The notes under the pieces are model-generated. The model had not been told where the DNA came from and did no database searches. It saw only the letters and a list, made by a program, of their open reading frames with translations. 64,000 bases of DNA. It comes from Sphaerolaimus hirsutus (lineage: Eukaryota > Nematoda > Chromadorea > Monhysterida > Sphaerolaimidae). Each line of letters opens with the position of its first letter. Position 1 is the stretch's first letter. Both the position numbers and the translations under genes were made by a program. Positions 13,259 to 25,823 of this stretch are shown one piece after another. The stretch lies in assembly GCA_964036195.1 (NCBI GenBank), contig OZ038459.1, positions 18,349,206 to 18,413,205 of the forward strand, written 5' to 3'.

Positions 13259-14026
13259 TAGGGTTCAAACGGGACCAGTTTTTCGGACTGGGACCGGGAC
13301 CAGAAATTTTTCTTATCGGGACCGGGACCGGGACTTGGTGGTCGGGACCGGGACCGGGACTGGCATTTTTCAATTGTCGGGACCGGGACCGGGACTGGGG
13401 CATCCGGACCGGGACCAGGATTTGCCGAACCAGGTACCAGGACCACAGCCCCCTTTTTGAGCCCTATCGGGACCGATAACTATTTGAATGCATATTTTCA
13501 GAAGTTTCATACGATTTTCACACTTCATTCAATCAAAATTGTCATCAAAAATATAATAAAGGTCACAAAATTCAATTGAGTCACAAAAAAGGACATAATG
13601 CACGAAAATTATGACAGTGAGTATTGATACATAAGCTGGTGCAGTGCTTTCTGAAGGAAAATAAATTTTTCAGCCTTCTCTGATGTCAAACATGAATGAG
13701 AATTTTTGGAACTCACCAAAAAAACGTCAAAAATTCGTCGACGGAATGAGAATGCGCCGACTGGCGCAAATTTTTTCGAATTTTACAAGTATTTAAAAGG
13801 CAAAATTTGGATCCAGTCCGGTCAATTTTTCTTATCGGTCAAAAATTCCGGGACCGGGACCGGGACCGGGACTGGGTAGTCGGGACCGGGACCGGGACCG
13901 GGACTGGCCTTTTTCAATTGTCGGGACCGGGACCGGGACTGGGGTGTCGGGACCGGGACCGGGACCGCCCCAGTCCCGACTTTTTGCCGAACCATGTACC
14001 GGGACCGCGGTCCCGTTTGAACCCTA
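13259..14026. mobile_element. hAT-like MITE with GGGACC arms
   Basis: TAGGGTTCAAACGGGACC and GGTCCCGTTTGAACCCTA ends; exact duplication GTAACGAT on both sides. The arms are runs of GGGACCGGGACC. Chance open frames of Arg-Asp repeats across it are not genes. Confidence 0.87.
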
Positions 14027-14582
14027 GTAACGATGGAAAACACAAATTTTCAAAACTTCGGAAACGTTTTCGGAAAAAAATTCACCGCTAAAAACACTTA
14101 AAAATCTATTTTTTGCAATATTTATGGTTGAAAATGCATAAAAAAAGGCAGAAACGCAATTTGAAACATCAATTTTAAACGGATATATTTGCAGCGACAG
14201 AATAAAAAATGTGTCGATGTGTCTGCGATAACAGTTTGAAAGGTTGCACTGGCAGAACGTGGGAATCAAGCAAATCTTCCTAAAAACAACATAAAAAGCT
14301 ACAAAGACCAGTGTGATGCATTGTACGCGTTGTTTGGCTCTGAAATCGATCGCAGAATAGCGGGGTTGTACGCTCTACCTATATAATGGGTTGTTAGGCT
14401 TATGCATTGCTGTGTAGCTGTTATTTTACTGCATTCATAATTCCCAGCAAATGTTTGCCTGATCATCAAGGCATTCAAACTTTTTAATTTGGCACATGTC
14501 CAACTGACCCTCGCCGCTTTTATTGATTCCATGTCGATTCGGTGACCTCGACACCGTCGGAATCGACCCAAACAAAATCAAG

Positions 14583-17500
14583 ATGGATCCAAAACTGTCC
14601 AGAAAGCCGCAGCGCGCCAATTATCGCGAGAAATCTCGGCTGGCCATTCCGCTCGGGTCGATTTCGTCGGGAAATCGACTTTTGCGCAGCGGGTCGACCG
14701 TGGGAAATTTGTCGCAAAATTCGACCGCCAGCAGTTCGGAGCGAGATAATCACGGTAAACCTGTTTTAAGGGTTTAGTGTGTGTTTTTTTTAGAATCTTT
14801 TATTGCCATGTTTTTGTTTTTGTTCCGCTGTGTACGCCTAAATTTTCTGTTCTTGGCACTGTGCCATCTCCGAGTGGCGCTTTATGCTGTGCGCAATTTG
14901 TACGGACCTCGGCAGATTTATTGCTGTGTATCGGATGTGGCTCACCTTTTATAGTGTTATTTGACTAAATTTCACTAAAGTGATTGGATACAATAAAAGC
15001 ATACTATACAGAGAATGTTACCATATTTTGGTGAATAAAGCTATCGTGTGATCAATTCCGCAAATGGCTGAAAAAATTAGAAGTGAGAAGTGAAATGGCA
15101 AGTAAAATGAGACGTGAGAATTACTCCGCTTTAAACCTTTTACACCATCTAAAACGGTTTTTAACTTCTCCACTTGCGGAATTGGCACCAGTTTATATCT
15201 AATTCCCCCCCCCCCCCACCAAACATGCACAGTGTGCTCCCAGTGCAACAAAGTGTTCTCTACAAATTCCGAATGGCGCACGCACTTTTTCAACGAGCAC
15301 GTAGTCTACTACAGGTGCCACTCCCAGATCCTGTAATAGTCCGTGTAAAATGTAAAATGTCATGCAAAGTTTCAAAAGCCATGTAAAATGCCCTGTAAAA
15401 TGGCGCACTCGTTTTCAATTTTACAGGGCATTTTACATTACTTTTCAACCTTTACATGGACATTTTACATTTTGCAAAGCAATGTACAGAGTCTGGGAGT
15501 GCCTTAGATGTGATGTTCAAGGTTGCAGCTACCAGGGGTCTTCGAAAATAGCACTGCGGAATCACGTGAACACACGTCACACCATAGTGGATATAAAATC
15601 TTCTGGGGCTGCAAACGAGAGGGGGAGTAGAGGCGCCAAGCGCCAGAATGAGACGCCAGCGGCCACGCAAGTTATAGTGAGGAAACGGGAAACTGACTTT
15701 GACTCAACGAGTACTGTGAGTCGGGGGTTCAGTGGGGGGGGGTTTGGGGTTACCCCCAAATGTTCCAGCTATCTATCAACGGGGCAAATTTTTTGGCTTC
15801 TATCCATCTGCTCCCCCCCCACAAAATCGACCAGATGGCTATCGATCTGAAGCGATTTTTGAGAAATTTTCGCACAAAATCTCTAATTTTCATACTTTTT
15901 AAATAGTCTCTCACCTTCAAAATAAATCATGATTTTTCAAACTTCAAAATGATTATGATTTATGTTAATTATTGCCTATTTTGGACTATTTTTGGCAATA
16001 TATGTGCTTATATGCCTATTTCTAGTCATTTTTCACCTAATTTTAGTGGGTTTTCTCTTCTACACCTTGAAAAAGCATATATGTCGATATAATATCTTAT
16101 CTATCACTCACAGAATGGACGCACGGTCACACCTTCTAGCTCAAAAAATTCAGACTGCCAACCTCAAACTAGATCTAAAAGAAAATCTCTTGATTCTGTT
16201 GTGTCCCGATTGAGGGCGGCCACCAAATTGCCAAAGATGGATGATACACATGTTTTGCCAAATGGCACCTGAGTTATAAAAAGTTGGTAACTTTATATTG
16301 AAAGTGCATTTTTGTTTTTTAAATTTCTGTGATTGTAGCTATGATTACGTGCAATGTCTTTTGTTGATGTATTTCATTTCTATGCAGTTTCATGGATTTG
16401 TTGCATTGTTTATGGTATATTTATATTTTTATTCAGAGGTGTTTTTCATTTACTGATAATTACATACCTGAAAGGCTGTGATAAATACAGATAACTCAAT
16501 AAATTCCTCATGTACCACGCTATTGATTTTTCAACAGAGCGCAACACAGGATCAAAGTTACTTTCGTGCACACACACGCAGTGCATTATCTTGTCGGGTG
16601 CCATTCCCAGGCACTGTAAAATGTCAAATTCATGCAAATTGCCAAAAGTCATGTAAAAGTTATGCAAAACGTTAAGTGTCTCGTAAAAAATTCAGAGAAA
16701 TTCATGACACTTTGCATTACATTTTCCAAGGTATTGGAGCTAGGGTTCAAACGATATGACTTTTCGATATCGATATTCGATATTTTTTTCTGAAACTCGA
16801 TATTCGATATGGAACCTCGATTTCGATCTTCGATATTGAAAAATGGTCGATATTTCGATATTTTCGATATTCGATATTGCGATATGCTTTTGGTATAGCA
16901 AGGCATATTTCAAGTGGCATATTGTATTTTCATGTGGTTGCACACATGTTTAATCATCTCTTTACTGAAATGTGAATGGTACAAGTGATTTTAACAAGCT
17001 TTACATCACTCAATGGTAGAAAATAGAAGAAAAACATGATGAATCAAAGTGTATCAGACAAAAAACAATTGGTAGATATTACAGTTCATCCTTATAACCT
17101 AATTGCTTAAGGGCATGTTGCAAAAAAAGTATATCAGCGTTTTCTGGCTTCAAATTTAGCACTCCAACAACAATGACATTATAAATACTGTACTCATCAA
17201 TACAATACTATAAGCACATCAGATCAACCATAAACATCTCAAAATGAATATGAAAAGTAAATTTGGGGAAACAATACAGGTTCGATTTATCGAAAAAATG
17301 GTCGATATTTGATATCGATATTCGATATTTTTTCAAAATTTTCGATATCGATATTCGATATTTTTTCAAAATTTTCGATATCGATATTTGATATTAAAAA
17401 ATGGTCGATATCCGATATTCGATACGATATACCGTTTGAACCCTAATTGGAGCAGGGGTCTCCAAGATTTTGGCATTCGCGGGGGCTGGATAGATAGCAA

Positions 17501-20500
17501 ATCGCTCCTCCGGAGGGATAGCTAGCTGAAAAAATTTTATGGGGGGTAGGGTTGGGACGATATGACTTTTCGATATCGATATTCGATATTCGATATTTTT
17601 TTCTGAAAGTCGATATTCAATATCGATATTCGATATGAAAATATGCTCAATATTCGATATCGATATTTCGATATTTTCGATATTTTAGTACAGCGGTCAT
17701 TATTAAGCAAAAAATTATTAAGGTCATTATTAAGGTGAAAAATTATTAAGCAAACACTTCAGGTCATACTTGTGACTAGGGGTGGCTGGCTTTTTACATT
17801 TTAAAAAGGTTGGCATTTTAAAATAAACAGCCAAATTTTTGAGCCATGCTGCCATGCAAAGGTTTGGTGAAATGGTTTCCATGTGATGCAGTTTGCTGTG
17901 TTAAAGTCATATATTTTGTAAGGATGTGTATACATTACTCTTGATATCTTACTTTTGATAGCTCAATGTGAAAATAACATGGCATTTATATATGATATAT
18001 TACTTTGTGCATTCATAAGCATACGTGTTTGGCTGCAGCATCCAGTTTTTGTTGGTTTCTTTCAACCATTTTTTATGGGATCACAAATACCTCAAAAAGA
18101 ATACCAGAATATCGAAAAATATCGAAAAAATGGTCGATATTCGATATTTTTTCAAAATTTTCGATATCGATATTTGATATGAAAAAATGGTCGATATCCG
18201 ATAATCGATACGATATATCGTCCCAACCCTAATGGGGGGGGGGCTTGCGGGGGCAAAATATATAGGCTTTTTCAGTGCATAGAAGGCCGAAAGGGGAAAA
18301 ATCGCTAATAATCGGTTAAAAGTGGTCAAAAGTAGGTTTAAAATGGCTAAAAACAGGCATATAGCCATGCATTAGCCGGAGAGCACAATTTTGAAGGTGA
18401 AAAACTATAAAAAGGTGCGAAAATTGGCGATTTTTAGCGAAAATTGGGGCAAAATTTCTCGAAAACCACTCCAGATAGATAGATAGCTGAGCGATTTGGG
18501 GGGGGGGGTCTTTGGGGGTAGTAGCCAAAAAATTTGCCTCGGGATAGATAGATAGCTGAGCGGCGTCCGGGATAGATAGATAGCTGGCGGATTTGGGGGG
18601 GGGCAGCCCCCCCCCCAGCCCCCCCCCTAGGAAACCCCTGTATTGGAGTGGCCCCAGAAGCCTCTCACCATAGGCGTCAATTTCAATGAGAACGGTAGCT
18701 GCACCCACGTGACGAAATTATGCGCTTGCGCGTATTGGCGCTGTTTACTAACCGATAAACTGAAAATTTGATAAACTCATTTTCAGCTTCTGAGCGCATT
18801 TGATTTTTCCGGAATGAGCTGAATAACTACAGTTGACGGAGATTGAAAATAATACTTCCGGTAAACTCAGAAGCGCTCAGAGCTGAAAAATGAGTTTACC
18901 AAATTCTTAGTTTACCGTTAGGAAGCTAGTGTCTGCAGCACCAAGTTTTCAATATTCGATATTTTTGGACAGAAAACAAACTCAAACCTTCCCCACCAAG
19001 CCGTTCCAAAAATGTCGCACCCGCACGGGCGTCAAATCATCGCCATCACTTCATCAGCTTCAGCTGCCCCAAGCACGCAGTGCAGCCGGTGTCCGGAGAC
19101 TTTTGGAACGAAAGAGGAATGGCGTAGGCACTTTGTTATGGTGCATGTTCATGGGCGGAGCAGTTTGCAGTGTGCCAGTTGCCAGTTTGAGACTGGTTTG
19201 TGTAGGGGGGGGGGGGATTTTTAGTTTCTGGGGTCGTGGTGTTTGATGACTGGGCCTAATTTCAATTTGATCGTCACGTTTTCTGTGCAACCATTCTGCT
19301 AACGCCGAGTTTCATTGACTGGCAGTTGCTCATGGGCATTTTACGATCAGGGTTTCAAACATTTCAAACTTTGTGCCACCGTATACAGTAATATTTACAC
19401 CGAAACAGGGACGTATCCAGGATTTTTGAGCGGGGGGGGCTGCTTGTTTACGGGGGCCGGCGAACGGGGGGGGGGCTCAGCCCCCCCCTAAAATTTTCCC
19501 CGTATATAGGGACGGAATATCGTTTTGGCGCTAGCGCCATACAAAAGCGCCACGCCATGGCGCTATTGGCGTTGGCACCAGCGCCAGGAACCGCTTTATA
19601 TGTATGTAAATATGCAAACATATACAGCGAAATTCGGAAAAATGTATTCATTTCCAAGGATTTTGGTTTAAAGGGGCCGATCCGCTGAAAATACACTGCA
19701 CGGGGAAGAAATTGCGCGCTTGCGCGCAAAATTTTTAAGAAACATCGAAAACTAAATCGGAAAAGTTGCATTTTCCGGTACTTTTTAGGTCTCACCCCGG
19801 GAAGGGGGGGGGGCTGCAGCCCCCCCCGCCCCCCCCCCCTGGATACGTCCTTGCACCGAAATAGTGGAAAATACCACATCCTCACAAAACTGCATATAAC
19901 TGATCCTTAAATCCCCACCGGCAACTTACCTATCAACCCCATCACCGTAGACCCCCAAACCTCTCCCCCACCCAGACCACCGCGAGAAGCTCAAGCTGCA
20001 CATGGAGCTGTCGCACGGCACGCCGAACAAGGAGCACCAGGCGTCCTTGTACAGGCTTCGCGCCGCCCACACCGACCCCAAGGCGACCCTGGGCGATGAT
20101 AGGAAGAGGGTCTTGGCTGCAGCTATGCAGGTTGGATACTGGGGACAGTCGCAGACAGTGTAAAGTGTAAAGTAAAGTGTCAAATGTCATGACAATTTTA
20201 GAGTAATGTGTCAATTGTCATGCGAAGTTCAGTAACACAGCGTTTACACTGTGATGACTGTGACGACAAAAATGTGATTTTTCAGCTGTTTTTGTACGAT
20301 ACATATGAAATATGTTTCATGTGTGAAGCCTCAATTGATCATGACTTGATCAGACCAACTGCCTAAAACAAACATACAATTATATACATTGCGTGTTCAT
20401 GCACACTAGATCACACTTTTTTCGTGTTGTCAGAGGTGTTCGCTGATTTGTTGTCGCCAGCCCCTTAACGAGACCGCCGACAACGCCCCTTGAACAAATA

Positions 20501-22292
20501 CAGCGACAGCCTCCGACAACAAAAAAGTGTGATCTAGTGTGCATGAACACGCAATGTATATCATTTGGTATTTGTCTTAGGCAGTGGGGCTGATCAAGTC
20601 ATGGTCGATTGAGGCTCCACACATGTAAAATATTTCAATTACATCCAACAAAAATGCCTGAAAAATTGCATTTTTTGGCGTCACAGTTGTCACAGTGTAA
20701 AAGGCGCCTCATCAAATCTTTTCTTTGTTGTTTCGATTTGCATTTTACATGACATTTGACGCTTTACTTTACACATTACAGGGTCTGGAACTGCCCCCTG
20801 GTTGGGTCGCTCTTGAAAAGAACATTTGCTAGCTATGGTCTAATTTAATGAGAACGTGAGGCGCCCGACACCCGACGTGCGCTGAACGAATCGGTCTGGC
20901 CAATTTCATGCGCTTACTCGCTTACTTGTAGGCTCCAATAGGGATCCCGATCCCGAATCCCGAAAAATTTCGGGAATTTGTGGTCCCGAAACCTCAATCA
21001 CGATTCCGAAAGGTTAATCCCGATCTCGATCCCAAAATCCCAGAAAACCAATCCCGTTTGAACTTCGGGCGCCACACTCTCTATTTGAATTTTCTCTATC
21101 TGGCGAGACAACGATCAAGAATAACGTCCATAGGTCTCAAGACATCTATTTCTTCCCCTCGCATCCGCAGCATTTATCCGGAGTGTGCGCCACGTGCAAA
21201 TTGAAGGGCTACCCCGCTGTCAGCGTGAAGCCGGTCGTCTCTCAAGTGAACAAGGATGCTTTAGCACAGCTGGGCGGGGTTTGTTTGGACTTTAGGCGTC
21301 TGGATTTTTTCGGGTTGATTTTTGGTAATTGTGCGGGTCTAACGAGCATATGTCGTTCAAAGTTCAATGCTGCGGCGTGAAATACAAAATTGAGGCTCCA
21401 ATGTGCCCGCGCACACTAGTTTTCACACGAAATTTCGAAAACTCACAAATCAGCTAGATCGCATTTGAGTTTTGTACAATGAGGTGGCCGTAAACTACAG
21501 TTGACGGAGATTAAAAATGACTCATTGTGGAAAACTGAAACACGTTCAATTTCGAAATTTCGTGTAAAAACTAGTGTGCGTAGGGCCATTATTCCTGTGG
21601 ACATCCATCTCGATTGTTACGCCGAATCGATCAAACCCGGGGCAGTTCCAAGCCCTGTAGTGTGTAAATTCAAGTGTCAAATGTCATGTAAAATGTTATG
21701 CAAAGTGTCAACTGTCATGAAAAATCTAACGGAAAAATCTAGTATCTAAGGCATTGTCAACACGTTGTTCCGCTGTTGTCTCGATGTGTCATAATGTTGT
21801 TTCAATGCTGGGTTTGTGCGCATCACAATAAAAGCATGCATTAACATGCTGTGGAACAATGTTGTCCCAACGCTGAAAATTTTGTCAGAACGTTGTTTTC
21901 AAGTTGGTGGAAATGTTGTCCCGACGTTGGCACTACATGTCATAACGTTGCTGAATCGCTGTGATTTCACATGACATTCGCCATTTTACAGAGCTTGGGA
22001 CTGCCACCAGGGTCCATTCTCTCTTTATAAACAAAACCATCCCAAAATCAACCCACAGTCCGACTCCGCCCCTCCACTCAACAACATCACTGAAACGGCA
22101 CAAACCGCCTCGCCATACTACATCAAAAAGTTCGTCTGCGTCCACTGCGGACACACTTATCTGGGCGGCGCTGCGATGGCGATAATTAGTGCGGATGTGA
22201 ATCGAAAAAGCGACATTGTAGTGCAGCAAAGGGCGGGCGAAAGTTTTGTGAATAGTGTGCCCGTTGTAGGGTCTTCTGGTCGGTTTGATTGA
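14583..22292 (+). CDS. C2H2 zinc-finger protein, about 8 exons
   Basis: Probable nucleic-acid-binding nuclear protein. Exons 14583-14754, 15233-15314, 15508-15715, 19081-19195, 19976-20130, 21171-21278, an uncertain exon ending near 21644, and 22011-22292 (TGA). The start ATG has a good context (aagATGG). Four fingers are visible: C-x2-C-x12-H-x4-H (residues 59-80), C-x4-C-x12-H-x4-H (86-109), C-x2-C-x12-H-x4-H (155-176) and C-x2-C-x12-H-x4-H (185-206, split by intron 4 yet restored exactly by splicing). Two further CxxC pairs (CATC, CVHC) lie near the C-terminus without obvious histidines. Fingers 1-2 and 3-4 look like a duplicated pair (both firsts contain EWR-x-HF). The intron 15315-15507 is exactly one family-A element. 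The penultimate exon is unsure: acceptors near 21500 or 21583 both fall in or beside a repeat. I do not recognise an orthologue. Confidence 0.82.
15315..15507 (+). mobile_element. Family-A introner forming an entire intron (zinc-finger gene)
   Basis: The 193-bp intron begins GTGCCACTCCCAGATCCTGT and ends ACAGAGTCTGGGAGTGCCTTAG; the two ends are inverted repeats and the middle is a long imperfect hairpin. The host exons read ...TACTACAG before it and ATGTGATGTT after it, and removal joins two zinc fingers in frame (phase 2). The flanking triplets are CAG and TAG, consistent with a CAG duplication with one change. Confidence 0.87.
16741..17445. mobile_element. hAT-like MITE with CGATAT arms
   Basis: TAGGGTTCAAACGATATGAC and ATATACCGTTTGAACCCTA ends; exact duplication ATTGGAGC on both sides. 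It lies in zinc-finger intron 3. Confidence 0.85.
17453..18640. mobile_element. hAT-like element CAGGGGTCTCC, with another hAT-like MITE inside
   Basis: The outer ends CAGGGGTCTCCAAGATTTTG and CCTAGGAAACCCCTG have flanks AATTGGAG / TATTGGAG. A second element, TAGGGTTGGGACGATAT (17547-18231), is inserted in it with the exact duplication ATGGGGGG. The outer element carries the GATAGATAGCTGA and poly-G/C words seen in five other copies in this window. Confidence 0.85.
19406..19853. mobile_element. hAT-like element CAGGGACGTATCC
   Basis: CAGGGACGTATCCAGGATTTT and CCTGGATACGTCCTTG ends; exact duplication CACCGAAA. It includes poly-G/poly-C blocks and the GGCGCCATGGCG-type core. It lies in zinc-finger intron 4. 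Confidence 0.87.
20141..20797. mobile_element. Family-A element with a nested palindrome, zinc-finger intron 5
   Basis: Outer ends GGGGACAGTCGCAGACAGTG and GGGTCTGGAACTGCCCC match family A imperfectly. Inside, about 20240-20700, is another inverted repeat with GTTTACACTGTGATGACTGTGACGAC at one side and GTCACAGTTGTCACAGTGTAAA at the other, plus a central pair reading ACACTAGATCACACTTTTTTCG and its complement. The exon 5 donor (20131) is 10 bases upstream. Confidence 0.65.
21639..22010 (+). mobile_element. Family-A element at the last intron of the zinc-finger gene
   Basis: A copy in the opposite orientation: GGGGCAGTTCCAAGCCCTGT at the left, GCTTGGGACTGCCAC then CAG at the right. The last exon starts right after that CAG (22011). 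The donor is probably the GT inside GGGGCA|GTTCC, which would put the donor 6 bases inside the element. The left flank is CCC, so the target duplication is not preserved. A second palindromic repeat with AACGTTGT motifs lies inside. Confidence 0.6.
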
Positions 22293-22713
22293 ATCTTAAA
22301 TTTTTTTTGGATTGTTTTAGTTTTATTCTGTGTCGATTCGGGAAAAATTTTTATGAACATTGGTTGGGGTCAATTTGGGTATACTCCGGTTACGTTACAC
22401 CTTGCACGCGTGGTTCCCGCTGGATGTGTGCCAACGATGGTTAACGCGTGCGAGTTTCATAAAAAGATAATAAAATTGATTGTTGTTATAATGTCATTCA
22501 TTAACATATTCACATCGATGAATTTTTTTAATCTTTTTACGGAAATCGCATGATTTAATAATCATTGGCACGCTTCCAACACGAGACATAAATCAGTGCA
22601 AGGGCAGAGTATCATGTACGCCGAGTATACCAACTAGTCAGCGATGAAAATAGAAATTTCGGAAATAATTGTTTCTCGAATTTAGTCGTCACTTTTGACT
22701 TTTGAATTTTATT

Positions 22714-23187
22714 ACAGTCATCCCCGGGTTATCGGGTGACGTAAAATTTTTGAAATCTCACCCTATAATGCGGGGAACCCTATAACCGGGGGATGTACTA
22801 TAGAAGTGTTGTGGTGCTGGCGCAAGGCGTTACCAGCATTTATGAACATCAGTAATAATGAACATGAGTCTTTTTAATGCAATAATTGTGCAACGTTCAA
22901 AATGTGCATTTATGATGTTCATATGTAAATTTATACTCTGCGGACAGCACACTTTTATTCCCAATGTTATTCCCCTTTTATATTATACTTGAATACCCGA
23001 TAACTGAAGGAATTTTATATATGAAAATGCTAAAAAAATTCCCAAATCCCACCCGATAACCCGGGAATACGGGGAAACCTTCAATCCGGGGAACTTTCTT
23101 CACACGTGTCCCCGGTTTTCAAAATTCCACCCATTAACCCGGGGAACCCTATAACCGGGGGAACCGTTAACCCGGGGACGACTGTAC
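22714..23187. mobile_element. Pogo/Tigger-like MITE (TA target)
   Basis: TACAGTCATCCCCGGGTTATCG at the left, CCCGGGGACGACTGTA at the right, and repeated inner words CCCGATAACC / CCTATAACCGGGG. The ends CAGTC...GACTG with flanking TA fit Tc1/mariner-pogo non-autonomous copies. Confidence 0.7.
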
Positions 23188-23559
23188 CTGCTTTGGCGAA
23201 CACACCCTAAATAATAACATACTTTATAATGAAATAATTTTAAAAACCCTAATTTCACAACAGTGAAATGCGCACAACAAAAAACACAGGCACGGACGCT
23301 CTCAAGAGGAAAATTCCAGCCCACGAAGCCGATGGAAGGGTCATCGGCAGACTGATCAAAGTTCACACAAACCGACCCGTTCACGGAGAGAAAGTGGCCA
23401 GGGGGTATTCGTGAATTTGGAATCTTATTGTGAATTACTGGGTGATTCCGCGCATGGTGCCATTCCGCAACTCTCACTCGATCAAGCGACACGTGTTGTC
23501 TGTAGCATAAATTGACTTTACTTCCCAGTTGACTTCACTTACTTAACTCGAGCCTGTGC

Positions 23560-24030
23560 CGGTACCCATCTAAACCCGCTACTCATCTAGACCCGGCACT
23601 CATCTAGATATACCCACTACGCTTCTATGCCCGCGACTCGTCGATATCCTGCACCCCCAGCTGCAGATGTCATGCAATCTGCACTGCATGACTGCACGCC
23701 GCTGAGTGGCGCACACACATAAAATATGTTTGCTGACAGTGGCCGGTTGGCACTTAACACAACTATGTATGTAATTACAATGAATGCACTGCACATACGA
23801 GTGCACAGTTGTCAGTTCAGTAATCACAAATGCGATTGCACACGTTGTAGTAGCCCGCCAGCCCCTGTTGCAAGCATCTAATGTGTTCGCACCACTCAAC
23901 GGTGGGCAGTTGCGCAGTGCACATTGCACGACGTCTGCGGCTGCGGGATGGAGGTGTATGGATGAGTGGCGGGTCTAGATGAATAGCGGGTAGATCTAGA
24001 TGAGTACCAGGTCTAGCCGTGTAGTGCGTT
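23560..24030. repeat. Repeat built of (T)CATCTAGACCCGC/CTAC words
   Basis: CCCATCTAAACCCGCTACTCATCTAGACCCG at the left is answered by CGGGTCTAGATGAATAGCGGGTAGATCTAGATGAG at the right. Shorter relatives sit at about 25190-25270 and 50350-50450 (TGACTAGCGGGTT). No gene between 22293 and 24843; 24034-24843 is AT-rich with nothing else recognisable. Confidence 0.6.
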
Positions 24031-24843
24031 TTTAGATGAGTAGCGAGCATACATCCTTACCTTTTGTCCATTTGCGGAATTGACACCACGGGGAGTGACA
24101 AGAAATTGTTCAATGTGATAATAAACGTGTAAGTAGAAGATTGAGTTGTAAACGATAGGTGACAAAACTTTTGTTTTCCAATTTACCTGTATTCCTACAA
24201 CTTCGATCCATCATCATATTTTTGTTACTTGACAATGTGGGGAGTTGGCGGTTGGCACCCACGCTTTTGAACGATAGTATTTTTCCAAATTTATGTTTGT
24301 CCCTTTACAGTTGAAGTTAAGTGAATGAAGGATGAAAGGAGCAATCACTGTTTCTACATTTCGATTATATTTACAATCGACTTTGATGTTCTCAGTCTCA
24401 AAACGTACTTGATGTAAATAAATACGTTAATTGGGTAATAGATTTACGTGCTTACAACGGTCCACTACTAGATACATAAATAAATATTGCATCACCAACG
24501 TTTAGTTGATAAATATGTGACTTTGTTCAAATCATGTTCCCTTTTCTTTATTCGATGAATATGATATTTTCACATAATGTGATGTGGAGTACTTACATGA
24601 AATCAAATATTTTTTAGTTGTCATCGTTTTTATTGCAGTGCGGAAACGAAAAAGTTGTAATTATTTTTACAATTATTTAGAATAAATGGAAGAGTCGAAA
24701 AAAGAAAGAAAAATTCAGTAAAGTACATTTGCCACGTATTTAATAAATAAGTAGACTATTTAAGTGAGTACGAAAAAAGTAAATCGAATACCAACATAAA
24801 CATATCCATCTTCATCCAGATAAACCTCGTGAAGTAACCTTCA

Positions 24844-25823
24844 TCACTTCTTCATATTGTGTCCGCACTTAGTGCAGCGCTGGTACTGGGGGTCGCCGCA
24901 GCCGAGCGCGTTGCACAGACAGCACACGAACGACAGCGCAGTGCACTTCTCCACTTGCTCCACCACTGGACCTTCCTGTGAGGTGCGGGGTGGCGTGTTT
25001 GGTTCTAACGGGTCATTTTTTATCGCGGTTTTTTTTAAGTGCCCAACACAAGCAGCATTGTGTAAATATACCTTTGTGTTTGCCCACTACTCTGGGTATT
25101 CAGGGCCCGCTAATCCCTTGCCCGCCATTCATCAAAGCTTCACATTAACAGGCGTAGATTACAACTGTGTAGGAATACATAGCTGGTGCGGCTAGATGAC
25201 TAGCGGGTATGGACTAGTAGGGTAGAAATATTTACATGGCTCGTGGGTCTAGATGACTAGTGGGTTTAGATTACAACTAGGCATATGCTTTTCAGCCTTC
25301 TACACCTTGATAATCCCTATCGAACCCCCGCAAGCCCAGCCCCAAAATTTTTCAGCTATGTATTTATCCATCCGGAGGAGCAAGTTGCTAAATATCTATT
25401 CAACCAAACCATGGGAGGGCCGAAATCTTGGAGACCCCAAATGTGGCGGTCTGCTTGAATCGTTGCTTGTCACTTGACGGGGAACTTGAATCTAGACACT
25501 TGACAGGGTCCGGTTGTGTGACTATTGAGGCGTCAGCGCCACTACTACCAGACAAGCTGTCTCGTAAACAATGTTCGTCCAATAACTGCATATCCCACTT
25601 CAACCCACAAGCACATTTTTCAGTCAACCAAAACGTACCCCACTAAAATACCCAATACTCAACGATACCCGATACTCACCCCGCACCTCTCGCACATGCG
25701 GTCCACGATGTGCACATCCGGGGGTGCCGCGTCCGGGTTCGGCTGCTCGCTGGACGCGTTCCATTTTAACTCGACTTCTGAGGTGCCGCAGCCGCCGGCC
25801 GCCGCCGCCGCGCTGACAGCCAT
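24844..25823 (-). CDS. Small cysteine-rich zinc-binding-type protein, 2 exons, 91 aa
   Basis: Exon 1 is 25823-25680 (ATG GCT GTC..., donor GGG|gtgagt) and exon 2 is 24975-24844 (acceptor ctcacag, stop TGA); the intron is phase 0. The N-terminus is Ala-rich and low-complexity. The C-terminal half carries MCERCG, then CTALSFVCCLCNALGCG, then CTKCGH, i.e. paired CxxC knuckles typical of zinc-ribbon or treble-clef folds, ending in NMKK. Codons are GC-rich compared with the surrounding AT-rich DNA, which supports real coding sequence. I do not recognise the family and cannot give a function. The 704-bp intron holds a short palindromic repeat (about 25190-25270). Confidence 0.72.

Noticed and set aside
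13258..14091. Open frames with Asp-Arg or Pro-Gly repeats
   Set aside because: They run through GGGACC arms of a MITE on both strands; no splice or codon support.
19448..19885. 145-aa minus-strand open frame, with a similar one at 51689-51982
   Set aside because: Both lie in copies of the same CAGGGACGTATCC element, including its poly-G ends; a repeat, not a gene.
23100..23929. Minus-strand frames of 130 and 109 aa
   Set aside because: They cover the pogo-like element and the CATCTAGACCC repeat; no recognisable protein.
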